Shown here one piece after another: positions 16,993 to 25,980 of a stretch of 64,000 nucleotides of DNA. The DNA is taken from NCBI GenBank assembly GCA_947492825.1, contig CANLNT010000001.1:62001-126000 (forward strand), given 5' to 3'. Origin of the DNA: an uncultured Paracoccaceae bacterium (lineage in GTDB: Bacteria > Pseudomonadota > Alphaproteobacteria > Rhodobacterales > Rhodobacteraceae). Below the pieces are notes generated by a model that worked only from the letters and a program-made list of their open reading frames with translations, did no database searches and had not been told where the DNA came from. Position numbers and translations under genes: made by a program. The stretch's first letter is position 1, and each line of letters starts with the position of its first letter.

Positions 16993-19065
16993 TTAGCGGC
17001 GGCCTTCGCGCAGCCAGGCGCCGATCACCAGAAGCGAGGCCAGCAGCAGGAACGCCCATGCGGGCAAGAGCGGTGTGATCGAGATGTCGGCGGTCTGGTA
17101 GGCCCCGCGCGGGGTGATCCCCAGCCAGCCGCGCCCCGCAGCGGGGCGGCCGGGGCGGACTGAGCGCAGGTCAATGTCGCCGTCAGAGACGAGCCGGATG
17201 CCACCACGGGTGCTGTCCACGAGGTCTTGCAGAGCGGCACCGCTGGCGATGGTCTGTTCCAACTCGCGCGGGGCGGCGGGGCCTAGGGCCATGACCGCTT
17301 CTCGCTCGCCCTCGGACAGGCGGTAAAGGCCAATCTCTGGCGCGTTCCAGAGAGTTTCAAAGCGGCCCGGTGAGACCTCTTCCAGTTCCAGCACGGTTTC
17401 GGTGCCGTCTGGGTGGGTGACAGTGACGGAACCGATGTCCTCGGACAGGCTGCGGCGGATGATGCGCAGGGTTTGGCCTGCGGCCTCGGCAGTCAGGGCT
17501 TCTTCCTCCAACTCCGGTTCTTTCATCATCCAGTGGGCCAGACGGCGCAGCAGTTCAAGCTGTGGGCCGCCGCCTTCGAAGCCGCGATCCCAGAGCCAGC
17601 TTTGATCAGAGGCGAGCAGCGCCACGCGCCCCTCGCCGATGCGTTCCAGTGCAAGAAGCGGGCGGTCATCAAGGCCGGACATCAGCACGTTGGCGGTGTC
17701 AGGCACCAGCACATCCACAAGGCGGAACCAGCGGCCCCAGCCGGGCAGATCGCTTTCGGGGTCAGGGTTGGGGGCAAACGCCGCCAGACCGGTCGTCACC
17801 GGGTGGCGTTCGCCAAGGTCGGTGACTTCTGGCACAAAGCCTTCTTCGAACACACGCGCGCTGGGCTGGCCGGGCAGGATTGCGCCAAGGGGCGAACGGA
17901 AGATCGATTCAGCACCGCCGTATTCCGGGCCGGAGGACACCAGCACCGCACCGCCGTCGGCCACATAGTTGACGATATTTTCAAGGTACGGGTTCGGCAG
18001 GATCCCGCGGCGGCGGTAGCGGTCAAAGATGATCAGGTCGAAGTCATTGATCTTTTCCAAAAACAGCTCGCGCGTGGGAAAGGCGATCAGCGACAGTTCG
18101 TTCACCGGCACGCCATCGTTCTTTTCGGGCGGGCGCAGGATGGTGAAGTGTACGAGGTCAACAGAGCTGTCAGCTTTCAAAAGGTTGCGCCAGGTACGTT
18201 CGCCAGCATGGGGTTCGCCCGAGACGAGCAGCACCCGCAGCCGGTCGCGCACGCCGTTGATCTGGACCACCGCGGCGTTGTTGCGGTCCGTCAATTCGCC
18301 ATCCACGGCGGGTGTTTCGAATTGGATGACGTTCATGCCGCCGTGGGGCAGTTCCAGCGGCAGGTCGATTTTCTCGCCCACCGGCACCTCGAACTGCATG
18401 GGTTCGCCGCCGTCGATGGCGATGGTCAGCGGCGCGAACTGCGCGTCGGGGGCAGCCCCTTGGTCGTTGATTTCAAGCGACAGGGTGATCTGTTCGCCCA
18501 GGATCGCAAAGGCAGGGGCATTGGTGACCACAAGGCGGCGGTCCCAGTCGTCCGGCTGCCCGGTCAACAGCGTATGCAGTGGAGCGGGCAGGGCGGGCGC
18601 GCGTTCAATGTCGTGCAGGCGGCCGTCGGTCAAAAGGATGATACCGGCGATGCGGCCTTGCGGTTCCTCGGCCAGTGCTGTCGAAAGGGCGGTCATCAGT
18701 TCGGTGCCTGCATCGCCTTCGCCGTCCCCCAGCGTGACGGTGCGCAGTTCGGTGTTGTCGAGACGTGCGATTTCCGCCTCGACGTTGGCGATCGCTGTGG
18801 CGTTCTGGTCCACGCGGTTGCCGACCTTTTGGCTGGCGGTTTCGTCGACCACGAGGATGACGATGTCAGACAGCGCCTCGCGGTCTTCTTGCTGAAGCGA
18901 CGGGTTGGCAAGGGCGGCCAAAAGCGCAATGCCCGCCAGCGCGCGCAGCCACCAGCCCGACAGGCGCCGATAGACGGCGAGCCCCGCACCAAGTGCTGCG
19001 AGCGCGGCCAGCACGTAAAGGCCGATCAGCGGGATCAGCGGATCAAGAACCACGGTGCCGGTCAT
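16993..19065 (-). CDS. Large membrane protein of the MoxR operon (vWA/GATase-like core)
   Basis: A 690-residue protein with two N-terminal helices (residues 8-30 and 36-55) and a C-terminal helix (about 665-685). The N-terminal soluble part looks like a degenerate vWA fold (IVILVVDETASQKVGN, GIILLTDGRLHD), and a central glutamine-amidotransferase-like region follows (LIIFDRYRRRGILPNPYLE, VADGGAVLVSSGPEYGG). This pairing is usual for the last member of alphaproteobacterial MoxR-DUF58-BatA loci. Its ATG overlaps the upstream stop by four bases. It probably acts in envelope-protein maturation with its neighbours. Confidence 0.78.
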   Translation of the reverse strand: MTGTVVLDPLIPLIGLYVLAALAALGAGLAVYRRLSGWWLRALAGIALLAALANPSLQQEDREALSDIVILVVDETASQKVGNRVDQNATAIANVEAEIARLDNTELRTVTLGDGEGDAGTELMTALSTALAEEPQGRIAGIILLTDGRLHDIERAPALPAPLHTLLTGQPDDWDRRLVVTNAPAFAILGEQITLSLEINDQGAAPDAQFAPLTIAIDGGEPMQFEVPVGEKIDLPLELPHGGMNVIQFETPAVDGELTDRNNAAVVQINGVRDRLRVLLVSGEPHAGERTWRNLLKADSSVDLVHFTILRPPEKNDGVPVNELSLIAFPTRELFLEKINDFDLIIFDRYRRRGILPNPYLENIVNYVADGGAVLVSSGPEYGGAESIFRSPLGAILPGQPSARVFEEGFVPEVTDLGERHPVTTGLAAFAPNPDPESDLPGWGRWFRLVDVLVPDTANVLMSGLDDRPLLALERIGEGRVALLASDQSWLWDRGFEGGGPQLELLRRLAHWMMKEPELEEEALTAEAAGQTLRIIRRSLSEDIGSVTVTHPDGTETVLELEEVSPGRFETLWNAPEIGLYRLSEGEREAVMALGPAAPRELEQTIASGAALQDLVDSTRGGIRLVSDGDIDLRSVRPGRPAAGRGWLGITPRGAYQTADISITPLLPAWAFLLLASLLVIGAWLREGRR

Positions 19066-21815
19066 TGGCCGAGCCTTTCCAGCAGGTCCGGGACGTGGAC
19101 CTGATCGGATTTATAGTTGCCGGTCAGCACGTGCATGATCAGGTTGACGCCAAAGCGGTAGGCAATCTCGCGCTGGCGTTCACCGGCCATGCCGCGGCCA
19201 ACGGGGAACATGCGGTCGCCGTATTGGTCCACAGCCCAAGCCTTGGCCCAGTCGTTTCCGCCGATCACCACAGGTGTCACTCCGTCGTTGAGGTTACGAA
19301 AAGGCATGCCTTCGGCCAGTTCGGCGTCGGGGGGTGCGGCCTCGACCCAGACATCGCGGGAGGCGTAACGGCCGGGGAAGTCTTGCAGCAGGTAGAAGGT
19401 GCGGGTCAGAACGTGGTCTTGGGGAATGGGTTCAATGGCGGGGATGTCGAGGCTGCGGGCGATGGCCTGAAGTTTGCGGCCCTCAGGCGAAGACGACCCA
19501 AAGCGCGCGGTGTCGGCGTCGCGGGTATCAAACAGGATCATGCCGCCGGTGCGCAGGTAGCGGTTGAGTTTGGCATAAGCCTCGCGCGTGGGCAGCGGTT
19601 GATCGGCGGTGATGGGCCAGTAGAGGAAGGGGAAAAAGGCGAGTTCGTCGGCTTCGATATCAACGCCAATTGGGGCCGCCGGTTCGATGGAAGTGCGTCG
19701 GAAGAGCGTGTTGGACAGGCCAAGCAGCCCGGCGGCGGCGGTCTGGTCGACATCGGCGTTGCCGGTGATCACATGGCCGAGCACCACGTCAGAGGTGGCT
19801 TGGATTGCGAAGTCGTCCTGCGCCTCGGCCGGTTGCGCGGTGAGGGCCAGTGCCAGCAAGAGCGCCACGGCCACATCGGCACGCGGGCCGCGTAACCGGC
19901 CACCCACCGCAAGCGAGGCGATGATGTCAATGAGCAAGAGGGCGAGTGCTGCGGTCAGTAGCCAACCTTTCAATGGGGTCTCTGCCACCACGGCGAGGCC
20001 TTCGACGGGGATGCGCGGCGGCCATTGGGCGGTGTCGATGGTGGTTTGCGGGCCGATCACGTTGATCGCAAGGCGCTGGTCGTCGGATGCGTAGATGCCG
20101 GGGCGCAGGTCGGGGCCGGGGGTGGCAGAGGCAACGACCTCGCCTGCCGCGCCGGGCAGGGTGGAGCCATCTGAGAGGCGGCCATAGGCATCAAGCACCG
20201 ATTGCGGCAGCCATGTTGTGCCTTCGAGGTCGTCCGCATCGGGGGACGCGGGACGGGTCGAGACAGCAAGGCGTTCGAGCATCTGCACAAAGAGGCCAGA
20301 CAGCGGGAGCGATGACCATTCGGCGTTTGCGGTGACATGAACAAGGACGATCTGGCCTTCGCCGACAATCTTGCGCGTGACCAGTGGTGTGCCGTCGGCC
20401 AGTTGCGCGATCACGCGATCCGCCAGGGTTGGGTCTGGTTGCGCCATGACTTGTGCATTGACGGTGACGTCAGCGGGCACGGGCAGGCCAAAGAACGGCG
20501 AGCCGTCGGTAAAGGGGGCCAGCGATTTTGGTTCGCCCCATGACATCGCACCGCCCACGGCGCGGCCACCGGAGCGCAGGCGCACGGGCAGCAGGGGGTC
20601 TTCGGTTGCGCGGCCCACGTCAGAGGCCGCAAGGCGGGGACCTGCAAAGCGCAAGAGCATCCCGCCACCTTCGATCCATTGCAGGACGTTTTCAGCCTCT
20701 GACCCTGCCAGCGTGGCGACGTCGGCCAACACGATGACATCGGGGTTGGCAAGCAGGATGTCCTCCATCGTGCCGTCGATCAGATCGGCGGTGGGGGCGA
20801 GGGCCTCGCGCAGGTAATAGAGCGGCGAGAGCAGTTCGAGGCCTTCGGCATCGCCTGCGCCTGCGATCAGCGCAACCTCGCGCCGTCTGAGCGCGTCATC
20901 GACAAGGCTGACAGCGGCAGCAGAGCGGGTGCCGGTTAGTTCAAATCGGGTAACGCGGTTGCGCAGCTCTGGCGGCAGGACGAGGGCGTTTTCGGCAAGC
21001 GGTTCGCCTGCCGTGAAGTCGAGGTCAACGGTGGCGAGCGGGCGTTCAACGCCAGAGGGGTCAAGGCCGATGGCCGTGACCGTGGTAGTCAGCGCGTTGC
21101 CGATGGGGGTGCGAACGGCAGAGACTTTGACCTCGCCCTCTTCAAAGCGTGCAGGGCGCAGGCCGATGGTCTGGCGCGGGGATTGGAAAACCGTGACGGT
21201 GCCTGCGTCTTCGAAGACTGCCAGCAGGTCGGCGCGGCTGTCGCGGGCGATCCCGTCGGACAGCCAGAAGGTGTCAAAGCTTGCGGGCAGGATGTCGGTG
21301 AATGTGGCAAGTGCCTGCGGGTCGGGTTCCCACGGTTGCGGGGCGAGGTTGGGCAATCGCTGGGCGACGGCGTCGGCGGATTGGAATGTGATGGCGGCGG
21401 GCAGATCGGTGAGGGTGACCACGGCGGCGGTGCGGCCCTGCCGGGTCGCTTCGTCCAGAAGCGCGGCAATGCGCGCGCTGCGAGCCTGCCAGTCGCGGGC
21501 ATCGGCCCATGTGCCGTCGGCCACGATCAAAAGCGGGCCGGTGCCGGTGCGTTCCGATTGCGGGTTCAGGACGGGGCCTGCGAAGCCGATAATGAGGGCT
21601 GCGACGGCGAGAAGGCGGAGGAGCAGGAGCCACCATGGGGTGCGGTCGGATTGGCTGTCGTCGTCGGTCAGGCCCAAAAGCAGGGCGACACCGGGGAAGC
21701 GGCGCTTGATCGGTGCGGGGGGCACGGCACGCAGCAGAATCCACAGGATCGGCAGTGTGATGAGGCCCAGAAGGAGCCAAGGGGCGGCAAAGCCGATGGG
21801 GCCGATGGACCACAT
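19062..21815 (-). CDS. BatA / DUF4159 membrane protein
   Basis: A 917-residue protein. The N-terminus is a BatA domain (MWSIGPIGFAAPWLLLGLITL, helix, then FPGVALLLGL and a second helix near residue 62-80). A vWA-like region with DG.WADARDWQ follows, then GATase-like stretches (VIVLADVATLAGSEAENVL). A helix near residue 615-635 and a further one near 650 precede the C-terminal DUF4159 (FRRTSIEPAAP, LPTREAYAKLNRYLRTGGMILFDTRD, NDWAKAWAVDQYGDRMFPVG). DUF4159 is an amidotransferase-like domain. Central member of the MoxR operon, coupled to the next gene by a four-base overlap. Confidence 0.87.
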   Translation of the reverse strand: MWSIGPIGFAAPWLLLGLITLPILWILLRAVPPAPIKRRFPGVALLLGLTDDDSQSDRTPWWLLLLRLLAVAALIIGFAGPVLNPQSERTGTGPLLIVADGTWADARDWQARSARIAALLDEATRQGRTAAVVTLTDLPAAITFQSADAVAQRLPNLAPQPWEPDPQALATFTDILPASFDTFWLSDGIARDSRADLLAVFEDAGTVTVFQSPRQTIGLRPARFEEGEVKVSAVRTPIGNALTTTVTAIGLDPSGVERPLATVDLDFTAGEPLAENALVLPPELRNRVTRFELTGTRSAAAVSLVDDALRRREVALIAGAGDAEGLELLSPLYYLREALAPTADLIDGTMEDILLANPDVIVLADVATLAGSEAENVLQWIEGGGMLLRFAGPRLAASDVGRATEDPLLPVRLRSGGRAVGGAMSWGEPKSLAPFTDGSPFFGLPVPADVTVNAQVMAQPDPTLADRVIAQLADGTPLVTRKIVGEGQIVLVHVTANAEWSSLPLSGLFVQMLERLAVSTRPASPDADDLEGTTWLPQSVLDAYGRLSDGSTLPGAAGEVVASATPGPDLRPGIYASDDQRLAINVIGPQTTIDTAQWPPRIPVEGLAVVAETPLKGWLLTAALALLLIDIIASLAVGGRLRGPRADVAVALLLALALTAQPAEAQDDFAIQATSDVVLGHVITGNADVDQTAAAGLLGLSNTLFRRTSIEPAAPIGVDIEADELAFFPFLYWPITADQPLPTREAYAKLNRYLRTGGMILFDTRDADTARFGSSSPEGRKLQAIARSLDIPAIEPIPQDHVLTRTFYLLQDFPGRYASRDVWVEAAPPDAELAEGMPFRNLNDGVTPVVIGGNDWAKAWAVDQYGDRMFPVGRGMAGERQREIAYRFGVNLIMHVLTGNYKSDQVHVPDLLERLGQ

Positions 21816-21846
21816 TATGCGTCACCTGCCGTGCGGGACGGTCCTG

Positions 21847-21880
21847 TTTGCGCTGGTGCGCAAAAGCGCCCCGCCCGCCC
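21847..21880 (+). repeat. Hairpin with conserved GCGCCCC tail, copy 2
   Basis: TTTGCGC (21847-21853), TGGT loop, GCGCAAA (21858-21864), then AGCGCCCCGCCCGCCC. Same architecture as 3816-3848 and 51192-51225 with a changed but still paired stem. It lies in the 79-base gap between the DUF58 and BatA/DUF4159 genes, inside the operon and in antisense orientation to it. Confidence 0.6.
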
Positions 21881-21894
21881 GAAGCCAATGCGCA

Positions 21895-22767
21895 TCATGT
21901 GCGACGTTCCAATGCCTGATAAAGCCAGAGGAGGGCGGCGGTGGCGGAGGTGTCTGTATGGTGGGTGGTGAATTGCCAGCCGGTCATACGGGCGAGGTCG
22001 CTGAGCCGCTCCTTTCGGTTGGCGAGCCGGTCGAGGTAGCGGGTGCGCAGGTCGCCTGCTTTGAGCGTTTCGTGGGTCAGGGCACCGGTCATGGATTCGA
22101 AGATTGTGCGCCCGTCGAAGGGGAATGATTCTTCCTGTGGGTCGAGGACTTGCAGCATGGCCCCGCGCACGCCACGGTCGGCGGCTTTGGTCAGTGCCGC
22201 CTCGAACGGGGCGAGATCGCCAAGGAAATCCGAAACAAAGAGCGCGCGGGAATGGGGCAGCATGCCTTGCGCATCGGGGCTGCCGTAGTCTGTTGAGTCG
22301 TCTTCTGAGAGGATCGCGGCGAGTTTTTCCAGCTGTGCGGTGCCACGGCGGGGGGGCAGGCGCAGCCCGGTGAGGCCGACGCGTTCGCCGCCACGGTTCA
22401 AAAGGATCGCGGCTGCCAGTGCCAGTGTGCGGGCGCGGGTGGATTTGGTGGGCAGGTTGTCATCGCTTGTGAACCGCATTGCGGCGGCCTGATCGACCCA
22501 GAGGATCACCGATTGCGCGATTTGCCATTCCTTGTCCTGGACAAATGTTGCGTCGGAACGGGCCGAGCGGCGCCAGTCGATATGGCGCACCTCATCATGG
22601 TCTTGTGCGGGGCGATATTGCCAGAATGTATCGCCAATGCCTGCGCGTCTGCGCCCGTGATCGCCCAGCAGAACCGCGCTTGCCAGATGCTCTGCCTCTG
22701 CCAGAAGGGCAGGCAGCGGGCTGGCGAGCGCCTCGGCTGATGCGCGAAGGGCGAGCGGTTGGGTCAT
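21895..22767 (-). CDS. DUF58 domain protein
   Basis: A 290-residue protein of the MoxR-associated DUF58 family. The core motif DEVRHIDWRRSARSD (near residue 56-70) followed by KEWQIAQSVILWVDQAA and a degenerate vWA-like ATLALAAAILLNRGGERVGL segment are diagnostic. DUF58 proteins are thought to assist MoxR AAA+ ATPases in inserting cofactors or folding partner proteins. The start overlaps the moxR stop (ATGA). Confidence 0.92.
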   Translation of the reverse strand: MTQPLALRASAEALASPLPALLAEAEHLASAVLLGDHGRRRAGIGDTFWQYRPAQDHDEVRHIDWRRSARSDATFVQDKEWQIAQSVILWVDQAAAMRFTSDDNLPTKSTRARTLALAAAILLNRGGERVGLTGLRLPPRRGTAQLEKLAAILSEDDSTDYGSPDAQGMLPHSRALFVSDFLGDLAPFEAALTKAADRGVRGAMLQVLDPQEESFPFDGRTIFESMTGALTHETLKAGDLRTRYLDRLANRKERLSDLARMTGWQFTTHHTDTSATAALLWLYQALERRT

Positions 22768-23768
22768 GCGGCGTCGGCGACTTTGGTGATCTCGGCGGCG
22801 GTGGTGTTGATGAGTGACACCAGGTCCTCGCCACGGGCGCGGGCCGCGAAGGACAGTGCCATGCGGTGTTCCAGCACCGGCACAGCCATCGCACGCACGT
22901 CTTCGGCGGAGGGCGCAAGGCGGCCTTCGAGCAGAGCTTGCGCGCGGACGGTGAGCATCAGCGCTTGGGCGGCACGGGGGCCGGGGCCCCAGCTGACCGA
23001 TTGGTTCACGGCATCGGATGCGTCCGGGCCGGGGCGGCAGGCGCGCACCAGATCGAGGATCATTTCCACGATATTTTCGCCCACAGGCATGCGGCGCAGC
23101 AGCGCTTGTGCGTCGAGGAGTTCCTCTGCGGTAAAGATTTCCGACGCTTCAGCCTCTGTCGCGCCGGTGGTGGCGATCAGGATGTCGCGTTCGGTGTCGC
23201 GGTCGGGGTAGGGGACGTCGATTTGTACAAGGAAACGATCAAGCTGCGCCTCTGGCAAGGGGTAGGTGCCTTCCTGTTCGATGGGGTTTTGGGTAGCCAG
23301 CACGTGGAAGGGTGCGCCCAGGGGGCGGTGTTCGCCGGCGATTGTCACCTCTTTTTCCTGCATGGCTTGCAGAAGTGCCGATTGGGTCCGGGGGGAGGCA
23401 CGGTTGATCTCATCCGCCATCAGAAGTTGGCAGAACACCGGCCCTTCGATAAAGCGGAAGGCGCGGGTGCCGTCGGCGGCTGTTTCCAGCACTTCGGAGC
23501 CCAGGATGTCGGCGGGCATCAGGTCAGGGGTAAACTGGATGCGGTTACCGCGCAGGCCCATGACGGTTGAGAGCGTGTCGACCAGACGGGTCTTACCGAG
23601 GCCCGGAAGACCGATCAGAACCGCGTGGCCGCCGCAGATCAGGGCGGTCAGCGTCAGGTCAACGACCCGGTCCTGCCCCAGAAAGCGATTGGCGATGGAT
23701 GTGCGGGCCGCAGCAAGCTTGGTCCCCAAGCTTTCGATGTCTGCAACAAGATCGGCGGTGTCGGACAT
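22764..23768 (-). CDS. MoxR family AAA+ ATPase
   Basis: A 334-residue chaperone-like ATPase heading the operon. FLGQDRVVDLTLTALICGGHAVLIGLPGLGKT carries Walker A (near residue 45-62), LLMADEINRASPRTQSALLQAM is Walker B with the MoxR signature, and VLATQNPIEQEGTYPLPEAQLDRF holds sensor I and the arginine-finger region. Start at 23768 (MSDTADLV) with GGGG upstream; an upstream ATG at 23957 would cross the divergent gene. MoxR proteins mature partner enzymes with the vWA and DUF58 proteins encoded downstream. Confidence 0.94.
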   Translation of the reverse strand: MSDTADLVADIESLGTKLAAARTSIANRFLGQDRVVDLTLTALICGGHAVLIGLPGLGKTRLVDTLSTVMGLRGNRIQFTPDLMPADILGSEVLETAADGTRAFRFIEGPVFCQLLMADEINRASPRTQSALLQAMQEKEVTIAGEHRPLGAPFHVLATQNPIEQEGTYPLPEAQLDRFLVQIDVPYPDRDTERDILIATTGATEAEASEIFTAEELLDAQALLRRMPVGENIVEMILDLVRACRPGPDASDAVNQSVSWGPGPRAAQALMLTVRAQALLEGRLAPSAEDVRAMAVPVLEHRMALSFAARARGEDLVSLINTTAAEITKVADAA

Positions 23769-23788
23769 GACTATGGCCCCTTTCAACT

Positions 23789-23802
23789 TTATACCGGTAT
23801 AA
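23789..23802. promoter_or_regulatory. 14-base palindrome between moxR and DUF1285 genes
   Basis: TTATACCGGTATAA is a perfect 14-base palindrome in the 70-base gap between the two divergent genes, 21 bases from the moxR start codon. It contains TATACC/TATAAC-like -10 sequences on both strands, so it may be a shared operator, or simply overlapping promoter elements. Confidence 0.45.
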
Positions 23803-23838
23803 CAGCAGATATCCCGAATGACCCCAATGGCAAAAACA

Positions 23839-24417
23839 ATGAGCGGACAAAAGATTGTGACCCCATCGGCTGAAAGCCTTGCTGCCAGTGCGATTGAGGT
23901 ACAGGGCAAGGGTTTACCGCCCGTTGAAAAATGGAACCCGCCGTTTTGCGGCGACATTGATATGCGGATCGCGCGGGATGGTACGTGGTTTTACATGGGC
24001 ACGCCGATTGGGCGCGCGCCGCTGGTGCGGCTGTTTTCGACGATCATCCGGCGGGATGGCGACGATTATTTCCTTGTAACGCCGGTGGAAAAGGTCGGCA
24101 TCACGGTTGATGATGCGCCTTTTGTTGCGATTGATTTTGACCCGCGCGGCGATGATCTGGTGTTTGAGACCAGCGTGGGTGACAAGGTCACGGCAGGGAC
24201 GGACAACCCGATCCGGGTGGTGCGTGATCCTGAAACAGGGGAACCCTCGCCCTATGTGCTGGTGCGGCGCAATCTTGAGGCGCTGATTGATCGCAAGTCC
24301 TTTTATCGGCTGGTCGATATTGGCGCGGTGACTGATGTGGACGGGGTCGAATGGTTTGGTGTGCATTCGGGCGGCGCGTTCTTCCCGATCATTCCCGCGG
24401 CCGAGCTTGATGCCTAG
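23839..24417 (+). CDS. DUF1285 family protein
   Basis: About 192 residues, soluble. [23 protein letters not shown] and [22 protein letters not shown] with [12 protein letters not shown] are the DUF1285 signatures. Function unknown; structures show two similar beta-rich subdomains. ATGs at 23818, 23827 and 23839 are all in frame, and none has a strong SD; 23839 (MSGQKIVTP) is chosen by resemblance to roseobacter homologues. The stop is overlapped by the next start (eight bases), so it is coupled to hydroxypyruvate isomerase. Confidence 0.85.
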   Translation: MSGQKIVTPSAESLAASAIEVQGKGLPPVEKWNPPFCGDIDMRIARDGTWFYMGTPIGRAPLVRLFSTIIRRDGDDYFLVTPVEKVGITVDDAPFVAIDFDPRGDDLVFETSVGDKVTAGTDNPIRVVRDPETGEPSPYVLVRRNLEALIDRKSFYRLVDIGAVTDVDGVEWFGVHSGGAFFPIIPAAELDA

Positions 24418-25168
24418 GTTCTGTGCAAATCTGACCTTTTTGTTCACCGAAGTGCCCCTGATGGAGCGGTTCGTTTACGCCAAAGAGGCCGGTTTCGAGG
24501 CGGTCGAGATATTGGACCCTTATAATGCCCCTGTTCAGGACATGCGGGATCAGCTGGTCTGGCAGGGGTTGAAGATGGCGCTGATCAGCTGCCCGCCGCC
24601 CAATTACACCGGCGGCGCGCCCGGCTATGCCGCTGTTCCCGAATCGCGGTTTCGTCAGGATTTCAAGCGGACCCTGCGATATGCGGAGGCACTGGGAGCG
24701 GAATATGTTCAAATCCTAGCGGGCGAGGCTGAGGGGCCAGAGGCGCGCGCGACTTTCGTCGACAACCTGCGTTGGGCGTCAGGTTATGCGCGCAGGCAAA
24801 AGCTGACGATTGAGCCGCTGAACCCGGTGGATCATCCCGGTCATTTCCTGAACGACTTTTATCAGGCGCGCGATGTGCTGGAAGTGGTTTCGGCACCCAA
24901 CCTGCATTTGCAGTTCGACACCTATCAGGTGGCGCGCATCCATGGTGATGTGATGTCCGTTTGGGGTGATCTGCGGGATTTTGTGGCGCATGTGCAGATT
25001 GCGCAAGCGCTTGACCAATCCGAACCCATGGGCCCAGGCGTTGATTTCCCGGCGTTCTTTGATCGGCTTGATGCGGATGGCTATGACGGCTGGGTGTCGG
25101 CTGAATATCACCCTGCCGGAACCACGGTGCAGGGTTTGGGCTGGTTTGCGGCGGCCTACCGACGATGA
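24410..25168 (+). CDS. hyi: Hydroxypyruvate isomerase family protein
   Basis: A 252-residue TIM-barrel enzyme. It begins [20 protein letters not shown] and carries [31 protein letters not shown] (catalytic Glu region), [16 protein letters not shown] and [10 protein letters not shown] (second catalytic Glu). This set matches Hyi/OtnI, which interconverts hydroxypyruvate and tartronate semialdehyde in glyoxylate or sugar-acid metabolism. The start at 24410 lies inside the DUF1285 stop region. glcDEF elsewhere in the window makes glyoxylate, so a shared pathway is plausible. Substrate could also be a 2-oxo-tetronate as in OtnI. Confidence 0.85.
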   Translation: MPRFCANLTFLFTEVPLMERFVYAKEAGFEAVEILDPYNAPVQDMRDQLVWQGLKMALISCPPPNYTGGAPGYAAVPESRFRQDFKRTLRYAEALGAEYVQILAGEAEGPEARATFVDNLRWASGYARRQKLTIEPLNPVDHPGHFLNDFYQARDVLEVVSAPNLHLQFDTYQVARIHGDVMSVWGDLRDFVAHVQIAQALDQSEPMGPGVDFPAFFDRLDADGYDGWVSAEYHPAGTTVQGLGWFAAAYRR

Positions 25169-25277
25169 AGCCTTTTCTTTCTGTGCGCGAGTACGGCCAG
25201 CAACGTGGGGGCCCATACGGCCGGGGCCTGCGACATAAGGCCCGCAAGACGCAATCACGATTCCTTGTGCGGAGTGC

Positions 25278-25306
25278 TTGCGACCATGAAACCCCTCTGC
25301 TACATC
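25278..25306 (+). promoter_or_regulatory. Possible atp operon promoter
   Basis: TTGCGA (25278-25283), 17 bases, TACATC (25301-25306) in the 251-base gap before atpH. The gap otherwise holds no ORF or strong hairpin. This is the best match seen to an alphaproteobacterial housekeeping promoter there, but it is far from consensus. Confidence 0.3.
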
Positions 25307-25419
25307 GGCGCAAAATTCGACGCCCCGTCATTTCGGTGAAGGGGCATTTTGATTGCCTGAAGGTTTGCGGTTGCCACTGATCGCAAGACTGACGGGCCCA
25401 AGACATCGGAAGGGTGGAC

Positions 25420-25980
25420 GTGTCCGAACCAGCTTCGATTTCCACAGGTATTGCAGCACGCTATGCATCTGCCGTCTTTGACCTTGTGCGTGAAGGCAAG
25501 GGTCTGAAAGCACTTGAAACCGACATTGAAAGCCTCGAATCCGCGTTGAAAGACAGCGCCGATTTCAAGACCCTGATCGATTCCCCACTTTACACGCGGG
25601 ACGAACAGGCAGCGGCAATGGCCGGTATCGCCAAGAAAATGAAACTGTCGCCCACCATGGCCAACACCACGCAACTGCTGGCGCAGAAGCGGCGGTTGTT
25701 CGTGCTGCCCGCGCTGGTCAAGACCCTGCGCGAGATGATGGCAGAAGAGCGCGGCGAAGTGACAGCCGAAGTGACCAGCGCCAAGGCGCTGACCAAGGCC
25801 CAGTCCGACAAGCTGGCAAAAACCCTTAAGGCACAGGTCGGCAAGGCCGTGACCATCCAAGCGACCGTTGATGAAAGCCTCATTGGCGGTCTTATCGTTA
25901 AAGTGGGCTCGAAAATGATCGACACGTCGATCAAATCCAAGCTCAACGCACTCCAGAACACTATGAAAGAGGTCGGATAA
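25420..25980 (+). CDS. atpH: ATP synthase F1 delta subunit
   Basis: About 186 residues. SISTGIAARYASAVFDLV opens the N-terminal helical bundle, and the C-terminal part GKAVTIQATVDESLIGGLIVKVGSKMIDTSIKSKL is the family signature. It joins F1 to the stator b subunits. The GTG at 25420 is preferred to the GTG at 25414 because GGAAGG lies six bases ahead; homologues start MSEPASIS. First gene of atpHAGDC. The F0 genes (atpIBEF) are not in this window, the usual split arrangement in alphaproteobacteria. Confidence 0.94.
   Translation: MSEPASISTGIAARYASAVFDLVREGKGLKALETDIESLESALKDSADFKTLIDSPLYTRDEQAAAMAGIAKKMKLSPTMANTTQLLAQKRRLFVLPALVKTLREMMAEERGEVTAEVTSAKALTKAQSDKLAKTLKAQVGKAVTIQATVDESLIGGLIVKVGSKMIDTSIKSKLNALQNTMKEVG

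Noticed and set aside
17413..19104. 563-codon open frame on the plus strand
   Set aside because: Lies wholly opposite the 690-residue membrane protein; composition is a mirror of high-GC third positions, no family motif and no SD.
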